A stretch of DNA of 64,000 bases, taken from NCBI RefSeq assembly GCF_018417475.1, contig NZ_CP054856.1, positions 1,054,001 to 1,118,000 of the forward strand. Direction: 5' to 3'. The number at the start of each line of letters is the position of its first letter. Position 1 is the stretch's first letter. This DNA is from Novosphingobium decolorationis. GTDB lineage: Bacteria > Pseudomonadota > Alphaproteobacteria > Sphingomonadales > Sphingomonadaceae. The translations under genes and the position numbers were made by a program. Below are positions 8,677 through 15,735 of this stretch, piece after piece. The notes under the pieces are model-generated. The model searched no databases, was not told the origin of the DNA, and saw only the letters and a list, made by a program, of their open reading frames with translations.

Positions 8677-9092
8677 GTGCACAGGTATCCTTCGGGCGGA
8701 GTGCGGGTGATGAAGTGGCCCTTCACGCCGTCCGGCCAATGGGCGTAGCGCACCACGCCCTCCTCGCTCTCGGCATGGGCCGCCGCATAAGTCAGGATCG
8801 CGCGGGCGGCCTCGGCATCGGCCGAGAAGTCGCCCAGCACGTAGCCGACCTTGCCGGGCGCGCGGATGTGGATGGTGCAGAACCGCTTGCAGGCGAAGAG
8901 GCAAGGCATGTCCTGCACTTCGACCCCTGCGAAGGCCTCCTCAGCCGCCTTCACCTCGCGCAGGGCCGCGGCGAGGCGCGCGCCGCCGCGCAGCCCCTCA
9001 CCGTCCTCGCGCGCTTCGGCGGTGTGACGACAGGTGGAGCAGACCACCACCTGCGTCGTGCCCGCCCCACTTTCCTCCAGCGCGCGCAGCAT
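8673..9092 (-). CDS. DUF1636 cysteine-rich metal-binding protein
   Basis: This is a 139-residue DUF1636 protein. Four or more cysteines are arranged like a thioredoxin-type [2Fe-2S] or other metal site: VCSTC near residue 20 and PCLFACKRFC near residue 65. DUF1636 genes are frequently found with cobalamin genes in alphaproteobacteria, but no biochemical role is established to my knowledge. Here it is locked between btuB and cobT by ATGA overlaps on both sides, which argues for a function in corrinoid or cobalt handling. Confidence 0.85.
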   Translation of the reverse strand: MLRALEESGAGTTQVVVCSTCRHTAEAREDGEGLRGGARLAAALREVKAAEEAFAGVEVQDMPCLFACKRFCTIHIRAPGKVGYVLGDFSADAEAARAILTYAAAHAESEEGVVRYAHWPDGVKGHFITRTPPEGYLCT

Positions 9093-11044
9093 CAGAACCG
9101 ACTCCGGATACCGGCGTAGACCGTGCGGCCCAGCATCCCGTAACCGCTCGCGGTTTCATAGCGTGTGTTCCCGACATTCTCGACGCGGGCCTGGAAGGTA
9201 AGCCCGGGCATCACCTCCATCTGCGCGCGCAGATCGACCAGCCAGTAATCGTCAAGCACGGTCGAACTGCTGGCGCTGGTGAAGGTCTTGCCCGAATAGC
9301 GCGCGGCGACACTGGCCCGAACCCCCGCAACGTCCACACCGCCCTCGACGTTGGCGGTATGGCGCGGTACGCGGGCGAGTTGGCGCCCATACGTCGAAGC
9401 CTCGGGCGTGCGGTCCTCGGCATTGGTCCAGGTGTAGTTGCCATCGGCGAAGAAGACGCCGAGGCGCGCCGTCGCGGCCAGCTCCAGTCCCTTCGCGTGC
9501 GCCTTGTCGACATTGGCATAGTAGCCAAAGCGCGTGGTGTCGGTGCCCGGAATGTAGCAGACCTCGGGCTGGTCGGCGCCGCTCGGGCAATAGGCAAAGT
9601 TGATGAGGTTGGTCGTGCGCCGCTCAAACCAGGTGGCCGAGGCGCGCAGGATCTCGCCCAGCCCCTGCTCGATCCCGACTTCCCAGCCCTTGGCCTGCTC
9701 GGGCTCGAGATCAGCGACGCCATAGGCCGAGAACATCTGGTAGAGCGAAGGCGCCTTGTAGCCTTCGGAATAGTTCGCGCGCACCACGGTCACGCCGTCG
9801 TTGGGCGAGTAGGCCGCGCCCGCGCTCGCCACGGTGTTGCCCCCAAAGCGCGACTGGTGGTCGTAGCGCACGCCGCCATCGAGCGTGAGCCCCTCGAGCG
9901 GGGTCACGCGCAACTGGCCGTAGAGACTGTCGGTATCGACCGCGTGGCGCGTCAGCTCATAGGGCACAAGGCTGTTTCCGGGCGAAGCGGTGGTCATGCG
10001 CTGCTCTTCGCGCTCGGCGCCGAAGAGCAGCTGCACGGCTTCGTTCAGCGTGAAGGTGCCCTGGTATTCAAAGCGGCGCAGGCGGCCATGCGCGTCGAAG
10101 GTGATCTGGCGGATGTCACGCTCAGGATCGAAGTTCTCGCGATCCGAGGTCGTCTGCGTGACCGCAAGCCGGTTGACGAGGCGCCCATCGAACAGGCCGA
10201 AGTTGAGCCCGGCATATCCCGACCATTCCTGCGTCGTGCCGAACGCATACGTATCGCCCGAAGACCCGTCGAACTCCGAACGCGCATCCGACCAGTAGCC
10301 GCGCAGGTCCAGCGACACGTCAGTGGCCAGCTTGAAGCGGGCCGACCCGCTCGCCGAGGTGCGGCGATAGCCGTCATCCTCGGTCCCGCTTGAACGGGCC
10401 GAGATGCCGTCGGTGCGGAAGGTGGAGCCCGCCACGCGCCAGTCGACAAGGTCGCTCGTGCCGCCCACGCCCGCGCGGGCCGACACGGTCTGGTTGGAGC
10501 CCGCCTCGGCGGCAAAGCTGCCTTCGAGCGGCTGGGACGCCTGCCGCGTGGTCACATTGACGACACCACCGATGGCGTTGCTGCCCCACAGGATCGACTG
10601 CGGCCCACGGAGGATCTCGATGCGCTCGGCATCGTCGAGGAACAGGTTGGAGACGTTGACGCCGCCCGCCGTCGAGGAGGGATCGGACAGGCGCATGCCG
10701 TCAATCACCATGACCGTGGTGCCATCATCCGCGCCGCGGATGCGCAGGCTGGTGCTGGTGCCGTACCCCCCGTTGCGCGAGATCGAGACACCGGGCGTGC
10801 GCAGCAGGATGTCGGTGACGGAGAAAGTCTGCGCGTCCTCGATAGCCTCCTCATCAAGCACGGTGACACTGGAGGAAACCCGCTCGGCGGCGACCGGGGT
10901 GCGCAAGGCGCTGACGTAGATCGTACCCGGAGGAGCTTCCTCTGCATGGGCGAAGGAAGGTGCGAGGACGGACAGCGGGAAAACGAGGGCCGAAACTCCG
11001 GCCAGATAGGAAAACTTCAACACGGGCGGGACAATTCCCTTCAT
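9092..11044 (-). CDS. btuB: TonB-dependent cobalamin receptor BtuB
   Basis: The product is a 650-residue outer-membrane receptor. A signal peptide runs to about residue 34 (ending SFAHAEE). A TonB-box-like TIYVSA follows, then a plug domain (TDILLRTPGVSISRNGG, IRGADDGTTVMVIDGMR, RIEILRGPQSILWGSNAIGGVVNV). The 22-strand barrel ends in an aromatic residue (IRSRF), as required for outer-membrane insertion. The chosen ATG gives a correct signal peptide; longer in-frame extensions do not. It is the first gene after a cobalamin riboswitch, separated by a leader of about 210 bases, so B12 should repress it and the following genes. Confidence 0.94.
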   Translation of the reverse strand: MKGIVPPVLKFSYLAGVSALVFPLSVLAPSFAHAEEAPPGTIYVSALRTPVAAERVSSSVTVLDEEAIEDAQTFSVTDILLRTPGVSISRNGGYGTSTSLRIRGADDGTTVMVIDGMRLSDPSSTAGGVNVSNLFLDDAERIEILRGPQSILWGSNAIGGVVNVTTRQASQPLEGSFAAEAGSNQTVSARAGVGGTSDLVDWRVAGSTFRTDGISARSSGTEDDGYRRTSASGSARFKLATDVSLDLRGYWSDARSEFDGSSGDTYAFGTTQEWSGYAGLNFGLFDGRLVNRLAVTQTTSDRENFDPERDIRQITFDAHGRLRRFEYQGTFTLNEAVQLLFGAEREEQRMTTASPGNSLVPYELTRHAVDTDSLYGQLRVTPLEGLTLDGGVRYDHQSRFGGNTVASAGAAYSPNDGVTVVRANYSEGYKAPSLYQMFSAYGVADLEPEQAKGWEVGIEQGLGEILRASATWFERRTTNLINFAYCPSGADQPEVCYIPGTDTTRFGYYANVDKAHAKGLELAATARLGVFFADGNYTWTNAEDRTPEASTYGRQLARVPRHTANVEGGVDVAGVRASVAARYSGKTFTSASSSTVLDDYWLVDLRAQMEVMPGLTFQARVENVGNTRYETASGYGMLGRTVYAGIRSRF

Positions 11045-11255
11045 GCAAACAACGGTTTGCCCGCCGCTTGCGCTCCGTTGTGGCAAGGAACCGCCGTATC
11101 GCAGATCTTCTGCTTTCGAGAAGAGCGCACGACCCGACGCCCCCTGCCCGGATCGCATCCGGCAAGGCGGTGGCTGTCGCTACGCGAGGGATGACCTTGA
11201 CCAGTGACGGCGCGGCCCTCGAACACCCGGTGCACCCTGCCCGGATGAAGAACGA

Positions 11256-11432
11256 CGGCGTCAGGCAGGTCTCCTGGCTCGCGGGTCAGGGCGCTCCGAC
11301 CGCCTTCTCAGGACGCATGTCCCAATGGCAGATTGGCCGGATGGCTCGCCGCTTACAGTTGCAGGGGCAGCCCGGGTCTTGCACCCGGTTCCCTTTTGAT
11401 CCCCTTGCGGGGAACCTGTCGCTTGGGCCCGC
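11256..11432 (-). ncRNA. cobalamin riboswitch controlling btuB and the cob operon
   Basis: Read on the minus strand, the conserved elements appear in order: the ACAGGTTCCCC opening, AAAAGGGAACCGGGTGCAA, the GCTGCCCCTGCAACTGTAAGC core, CCATTGGGACATGCG, GAGAAGGCGG, and the closing GAGCCAGGAGACCTGCCTG (the B12-box pairing side). The order and spacing match the cobalamin (AdoCbl-type) aptamer class. It starts only about 7 bases downstream of a TATAGT -10-like sequence at 11435-11440. It is followed by roughly 210 bases of leader before btuB, room for an expression platform that I could not resolve by eye. Confidence 0.94.
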
Positions 11433-11456
11433 GAACTATAGGTCCGTTGCCCGCTG

Positions 11457-11477
11457 CGCAAGTGCAATATACTTGCG
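11457..11477. promoter_or_regulatory. 21-bp interrupted palindrome between divergent riboswitch promoters
   Basis: The perfect 7-base arms CGCAAGT and ACTTGCG flank a 7-base AT-rich centre (GCAATAT). The site sits between a minus-strand -10-like TATAGT (11435-11440) and overlaps a plus-strand -10-like TATACT (11468-11473), in the shared promoter space of two divergent cobalamin operons. Geometry and position fit a dimeric operator, perhaps for a transcription factor acting in addition to the riboswitches. No cognate regulator is identifiable in the window. Confidence 0.5.
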
Positions 11478-11504
11478 GGAAAGACGATGGTCGCCTAATC
11501 GTGG

Positions 11505-11690
11505 GGGCGCAACGGGTGCCCGAGAGGGCTTAATCGGGAAGTCCGGAAAGGTCGCCAGGAGGCGATCTGGGCCGGCACTGCTCCCGCAACTGTGACCGGG
11601 GAGCGCATCGCCACATGCCATTGGGAGGGATCTCCCGAGAAGGCGGCGAAGACGCGCTGTGAACCGGGAAGTCAGGAAACCGGCCCGATG
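11505..11690 (+). ncRNA. cobalamin riboswitch controlling the btuM-like/cobO/cobB operon
   Basis: On the plus strand the aptamer elements are GGGTGCCC...TTAATCGGGAAG, the core GGCACTGCTCCCGCAACTGTGACCGG, GCCACATGCCATTGGGAGG (B12-box region), CCCGAGAAGGCGG, and the closing TGAACCGGGAAGTCAGGAAACCGGC. This is a second, sequence-diverged cobalamin aptamer. It points away from the btuB riboswitch; the two 5' ends are only about 75 bases apart. It precedes a BtuM-like transporter gene by about 240 bases. Confidence 0.94.
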
Positions 11691-11702
11691 CCGTCGTTTT
11701 TT
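11681..11702 (+). terminator. possible riboswitch-linked intrinsic terminator
   Basis: A short stem (CGGC/GCCG) immediately after the aptamer is followed by six consecutive T residues at 11697-11702. The stem is weak alone but could extend by pairing with aptamer-closing sequence, which would make termination ligand dependent. This is a candidate expression platform only. Confidence 0.3.
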
Positions 11703-11930
11703 CGCGCGGGCGGGATGAACCGGGCGGACGAGGGCCTCGCGATCTGCGGGGATACCCCTTGGCGGACGACATTCGTGTGTCGCCTCGAAGGGAGCCTGAA
11801 ATTCATGCCGTACTGCTGAACTTTTTTTCGTTTTCCAGCCAAGGCCCGTTTTGTCGGCTTCCTCTGGCCGTGTCCTTGCATGGGCGCGCGCCAGCGCACC
11901 TTTCCCCTTTTCTGCAAGGAGATACCCCGC
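11703..11930 (+). other. untranslated leader before the btuM-like gene
   Basis: This is 228 bases between the second riboswitch and the first gene of its operon. It contains an 8-T run near 11821-11828 without a convincing stem before it, and a strong ribosome binding site (AAGGAGAT, about 11915-11922) just ahead of the start codon. No coding sequence with family similarity was seen in it. Confidence 0.5.
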
Positions 11931-12515
11931 ATGCACCGCTCCCCTGCCCTTTCCTCGACCCGCTTCCAGTGGACGATCTTCGCCATCCTCGCCGCTGTCA
12001 TGCTGCTCACCCGCTCGCATGCGCTGACGCACATGGAGCATGTGCCCAGCACCGCGGTCGCCAGCTTCTTCGTCCTGGGCTACTTCGTGCGCCGTGCGGC
12101 GGGCTTTGCCGGCCTGTTCGGCCTTGCCTACGCGATCGACGTCGTCTCGATGTCGGTGCTGGGGGTCTCGGACTTCTGCTACACGCCCGCCTACGCCATG
12201 CTGGTCCCCGCCTACGCGGCGATGTGGATGTCCGGACGCTTTGCCGCCAACCTGCCCGAGCGCCTTTCCTCGCTTCCCACCATGGCGCTCCTCGTCGGCG
12301 GCGCAACGGTCGTCGCGCACCTTTGCTCGAGCGGCGGCTTCTACTTCCTGGGCGGACGCTATCCCGACCCGACGCTGGCCGAATTCGCGCCCCGCTTCGC
12401 ACGCTACTTCCCGCGCGCCCTGGTCGCCTCGCTGACCTGGAGCGGTATTGCCGCAGCCCTCTGGGCGCTCACCCTGAGCGCACGCCCCGACCTGCGCCGC
12501 GAGGCCGCGCGGTGA
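11931..12515 (+). CDS. btuM: probable BtuM-type cobalamin transporter (S-component-like membrane protein)
   Basis: This 194-residue protein has about six hydrophobic segments. Its family-defining feature appears to be SDFCYTPAYA, with Cys83 in a loop between membrane segments. In the solitary ECF-type transporter BtuM of Thiobacillus denitrificans, a conserved Cys80 coordinates cobalt and promotes decyanation of B12; the near-identical position supports the assignment. The gene follows a cobalamin riboswitch and overlaps cobO (GTGA), which strongly implies corrinoid uptake across the inner membrane. I assigned the family by motif, length and context, not by alignment, so another B12-linked membrane family is possible. 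The start has an AAGGAG ribosome binding site. Confidence 0.65.
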   Translation: MHRSPALSSTRFQWTIFAILAAVMLLTRSHALTHMEHVPSTAVASFFVLGYFVRRAAGFAGLFGLAYAIDVVSMSVLGVSDFCYTPAYAMLVPAYAAMWMSGRFAANLPERLSSLPTMALLVGGATVVAHLCSSGGFYFLGGRYPDPTLAEFAPRFARYFPRALVASLTWSGIAAALWALTLSARPDLRREAAR

Positions 12516-13147
12516 GCGAGGCTTCCAGCCAACCCGAAACCGCCACGCTGAGCGAGGAGGAGCGCCGCCACAAGGTGCGCACCGCCAAGCACAAGAAGGT
12601 GGTCGACGCGCGGATCGCGGCGGCCAGGATCGACAAGGGCCTGGTGCTCGTCCTGACCGGCAACGGCAAGGGCAAGAGCTCCAGCGCCTTCGGCATGGTC
12701 GCACGTACGCTCGGCTATGGCCGCAAGGCCGCGGTGTTCCAGTTCATCAAGGGCAAGGAAGACGTGGGCGAACGCGCTTTTCTCTCGCGCCAGGACGGCG
12801 TGACCTGGGAGAATTGCGGCGAGGGCTTCACCTGGGAAACCCAGAACCGTGCGCGCGACATCGCCGCCGCACGGGCGGGCTGGGAGAAGGCCAGGGCCGC
12901 CCTCTCCGATCCCGACATCTCCCTGGTGGTGCTGGATGAACTGACCTACCTCGTCACGTATCGCTACCTCGAACTGGATGAGATCCTGCCCGCAATCCGG
13001 GGCCGCCCCGCCATGCAGCACGTGGTCATCACTGGCCGCGCGGCGCACGAGGAACTGGTCGAACTGGCCGACACGGTCAGCGCCATCCGCGACGAAAAGC
13101 ACGCCTTTCGCGCGGGCGTGCGTGCGCAGGTCGGGATCGACCTGTGA
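12512..13147 (+). CDS. cobO: cob(I)yrinic acid a,c-diamide adenosyltransferase
   Basis: The 211-residue BtuR/CobO-type ATP:corrinoid adenosyltransferase has the P-loop TGNGKGKSSSAFG near residue 50, then FIKGKEDVGER and the Walker B-like VVLDELTYL near 150. The N-terminal ERRHKVRTAKHKKVVDARIAAA is a standard CobO opening. It attaches the adenosyl group to Co(I) corrinoids, both in biosynthesis and after uptake. The GTG start overlaps the stop of the btuM-like gene, and its stop overlaps the cobB start, so it sits in a transporter, adenosylation, amidation order. Confidence 0.95.
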   Translation: MSEASSQPETATLSEEERRHKVRTAKHKKVVDARIAAARIDKGLVLVLTGNGKGKSSSAFGMVARTLGYGRKAAVFQFIKGKEDVGERAFLSRQDGVTWENCGEGFTWETQNRARDIAAARAGWEKARAALSDPDISLVVLDELTYLVTYRYLELDEILPAIRGRPAMQHVVITGRAAHEELVELADTVSAIRDEKHAFRAGVRAQVGIDL

Positions 13148-14523
13148 GCCCCTGCGGCCCCGCAACCGAAAGTGCGCAGTGCCCTGCCCTGCTCGTCTCC
13201 GCCCCAGCCTCGGGCCAGGGCAAGACGCTGGTGACCGCCGCCCTCGCCCGCCGCCACCGGCGTGCTGGGCGGCGCGTGCGCGTCTTCAAGTGCGGGCCGG
13301 ATTTCCTCGACCCGATGATCCTTGAACGGGCGAGCGGGGCTCCGGTCCACCAGCTCGACCTGTTCATGGTCGGCGAGGAGGAATGCCGACGCCTGCTCCA
13401 TGAGGCGGCACAGGACGCGGACGTTATCCTGGTGGAAGGGGTCATGGGCCTTTTCGACGGAGACCCCAGCGCCGCCGACCTCGCCGCACGGTTCGGCCTG
13501 CCGGTTCTCGCCGTGCTCGACGGCTCGGCGATGGCGCAGACCTTCGGCGCACTGGTGCTGGGGCTCGCCCGCTATCGCAGCGACACGCGCCTCCTGGGCG
13601 TCCTGGCCAACCGGGTGGGCAGTGCGCGTCACGGCGAAATGCTGGAAGAAAGCCTGCCCGAAGGCATCGCCTGGCTGGGCGCCCTCGCCCGCGATCCCGA
13701 CCTGGCCTTTCCCGAGCGCCACCTGGGCCTTCTCCAGGCCGACGAGATTGCCGATCTCGACGCACGCCTTGACCGGGCCGCGGCCAGCCTCCCGGATGGC
13801 GCCGACTGGCTGCCCGAAGCCGTCACCTTTTCCGCCCCGGCCAGACGCCCAGTCCCCGCGCGCTCCTTGGAGGGGCACACGATCGCCGTCGCCCGCGATG
13901 CCGCATTCGGCTTCATCTACCCCGCCAACATCGCCTGTCTCGAAGCGCTTGGCGCACGGATTGTCTATTTCTCGCCACTGGAGGACACGGCGCTTCCCGC
14001 CTGCGATGCGGTCTGGTTACCGGGAGGCTACCCCGAACTCCACGCCCAGCGCCTATCCGCCAACACGCCCCTGATCACGGACCTCCAAAGCCACCACCGC
14101 GCAGGCAAGCCCATACTTGCCGAGTGCGGGGGCATGCTCTTTTGCCTGGAGACCCTTGCCCCGCGTGAGAGCGCATCTGTTCCGATGGCCGGGCTGCTAC
14201 CCGGCCACGCGGCGCTGCAGCCGCGCCTCGCCGCGCTCGGACTTCAGGAGGTCGCCCTTGAGGGTGGGAGCCTGCGCGGCCACACCTTCCATTACTCGAC
14301 CATGGAAACGTCGCTGTCGCCGATCGCGCAATCGCGCTCGCCGCGCGGCCGCGCCGGTGAAGACGTGTTTGCAAGCGGTCGTCTCACCGCTACCTACATG
14401 CACCTCTACTTCGCATCCGCCCCGGATGCGACGGCGCTGCTTTTCCAGAAAAGCGCAACGCGCGCCGGTGCCGAAAGTCCTGCCGACAGCACCGGTCGCA
14501 CGCCGCAACCCGCAAGGGCCTGA
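13144..14523 (+). CDS. cobB: cobyrinic acid a,c-diamide synthase
   Basis: This 459-residue glutamine amidotransferase amidates the a and c carboxylates of (hydrogeno)byrinic or cobyrinic acid. It has an N-terminal P-loop (SAPASGQGKT, near residue 18), FKCGPDFLDP, and VEGVMGLFDG near 95. The C-terminal glutaminase domain carries GGYPELHA, the nucleophile region LAECGGMLF, and GHTFHYS. The GTG start overlaps the cobO stop. The C-terminal 25 residues (from about QKSATRAG) look like a non-conserved tail. Its presence means the strain can process a corrinoid as early as the a,c-diamide step. Confidence 0.95.
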   Translation: MSPCGPATESAQCPALLVSAPASGQGKTLVTAALARRHRRAGRRVRVFKCGPDFLDPMILERASGAPVHQLDLFMVGEEECRRLLHEAAQDADVILVEGVMGLFDGDPSAADLAARFGLPVLAVLDGSAMAQTFGALVLGLARYRSDTRLLGVLANRVGSARHGEMLEESLPEGIAWLGALARDPDLAFPERHLGLLQADEIADLDARLDRAAASLPDGADWLPEAVTFSAPARRPVPARSLEGHTIAVARDAAFGFIYPANIACLEALGARIVYFSPLEDTALPACDAVWLPGGYPELHAQRLSANTPLITDLQSHHRAGKPILAECGGMLFCLETLAPRESASVPMAGLLPGHAALQPRLAALGLQEVALEGGSLRGHTFHYSTMETSLSPIAQSRSPRGRAGEDVFASGRLTATYMHLYFASAPDATALLFQKSATRAGAESPADSTGRTPQPARA

Positions 14524-14532
14524 CGGCCTTGC
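14511..14532 (+). terminator. hairpin over the cobB stop codon
   Basis: An inverted repeat (CGCAAGGGCC / GGCCTTGCG, one bulged G) brackets the cobB stop codon, in the 15-base gap before the convergent LuxR gene. There is no T-tract, so it may be a rho-independent-like or bidirectional stop only. Confidence 0.3.
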
Positions 14533-14538
14533 GCCCCT

Positions 14539-15282
14539 TCAGTGCGCCATGGCTACCAGCGGCGGCGTCGCATCCTCGGACGGCACCACCTCGCCGGCGT
14601 CCGCATCGGCGAAACGCCCATTGGCCAGGACGAGACCCTGGTTGACCGCCCAGATCGCGGCCTGAGTACGGTTCTGGACCATGAGCTTGCGCAGGATCGC
14701 CTTGACGTGAACCTTCACGGTCGCCTCGCTGATATCGAGACGATAGGCGATCACCTTGTTGGGGTAGCCCATCACCAGACAGTGCAGCGTATCGATCTCG
14801 CGCTCGGACAAGAGTTCGCCCAGCTCGACCTTGATCTCGGCCTCCCCCTCGATCAGCGGACGCTTGTGCGCGAGATGTTCGAGCAGCGCGGTGGGCATGA
14901 CCTTCTCCCCCTGATGGACGAGACGCAGCGACCCCAATAGCGGGTCGGAAGCGATTTCCTTGAGAAGGTAGGCATCGACGCCGCGATTGAAGGCATCGAC
15001 CATCTGACCAAAGTTGAAGCAGTCCACGAGCGCCGCGATGCGAAGGCCGGGAAAGCGCTCCTTCAAGGGGTGAAGATTATCGATGTCGCCTTCCAGAACG
15101 GCGAGGTCGAGAATGGCCAGATCGAGGTTCGACGCCTGTTCGTCGGTCAGCGCATCCTCGCATGAGGGAAAGCATTTCGCACAGGCAAACTCACTTCCCT
15201 CAAGTATTTTGCCGATACCTTCACGTATGAGTGAAGTAAAACCGATGATGGAAACATCCACTACGGAATCAAGAGATGTCAT
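14539..15282 (-). CDS. LuxR/NarL-type response regulator
   Basis: The 247-residue protein has an N-terminal receiver-like domain (about 8-125) with a probable phospho-acceptor Asp in the NLDLAILDLA segment, and a C-terminal LuxR helix-turn-helix (about 160-225; LLSEREIDTLHCLVMG, ISEATVKVHVKAILRKL). The receiver is divergent: the usual acidic pair near the N terminus is not obvious (VSIIGFTS), so phosphorylation is uncertain. The ATG at 15282 was chosen because GGGAGAGAAAGG precedes it. It borders the exopolysaccharide locus, separated by an AT-rich region, and could regulate that locus, though this is positional inference. Confidence 0.85.
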   Translation of the reverse strand: MTSLDSVVDVSIIGFTSLIREGIGKILEGSEFACAKCFPSCEDALTDEQASNLDLAILDLAVLEGDIDNLHPLKERFPGLRIAALVDCFNFGQMVDAFNRGVDAYLLKEIASDPLLGSLRLVHQGEKVMPTALLEHLAHKRPLIEGEAEIKVELGELLSEREIDTLHCLVMGYPNKVIAYRLDISEATVKVHVKAILRKLMVQNRTQAAIWAVNQGLVLANGRFADADAGEVVPSEDATPPLVAMAH

Positions 15283-15735
15283 CGCCTTTCTCTCCCTAAT
15301 ATGGAAATACGGACGACCCAAGACCGCACTTGAAAATTTGCCCCTTCATCATCCATTCAAATTCTGAACAGACATGAAAATTACAAAAACAAGCAAGATT
15401 TGACGCACAAGAAGATCATACCTGCCATTCTCCAAGTGCCACCACCCAAGCGGCGCGAACTTGTCGAGATAATCTGGACGCATTACGCGGCCATGCGCAG
15501 ATATTGTATATTATTTTTTTACATTACGTCATCTTGCGACTGCACTTCATGAGAATAAGTAAACCACATAGTTAATGCCAAGTCTACGCATTTATACAAT
15601 TGCCGTAAAAATACGCGAAATACCTCAGATTCAGAGTGGAATAGGATACCCCTTCAGAAATATTTTGATACCGAAAGGAAACGACTCGACGAGTCGATCG
15701 GGCCTCCCGCGCCCGCGCGGTCACGCGCGGCGGAC
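15283..15735. other. AT-rich intergenic region beside the LuxR-type regulator
   Basis: This is 453 bases without a convincing gene. The stretch 15500-15670 is strikingly AT rich for this genome (for example ATTGTATATTATTTTTTTAC) and contrasts with the flanking coding sequence. It is upstream of the regulator gene and downstream of the PIG-L gene, both on the minus strand, so it likely holds the regulator's promoter. A 14-base string, TTTATACAATTGCC at 15591-15604, recurs upstream of the PEP-CTERM gene at 56324-56337. Confidence 0.6.
15682..15730 (-). terminator. two palindromes just past the PIG-L stop codon
   Basis: On the minus strand, just downstream of the deacetylase gene, a 7-bp GC stem with a 4-base loop (15713-15730) is followed by CGACTCG-T-CGAGTCG (15682-15696) and then TTTCC. 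Together they probably end transcription of the preceding minus-strand group. The T-tract is short, so efficiency is uncertain. Confidence 0.4.
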
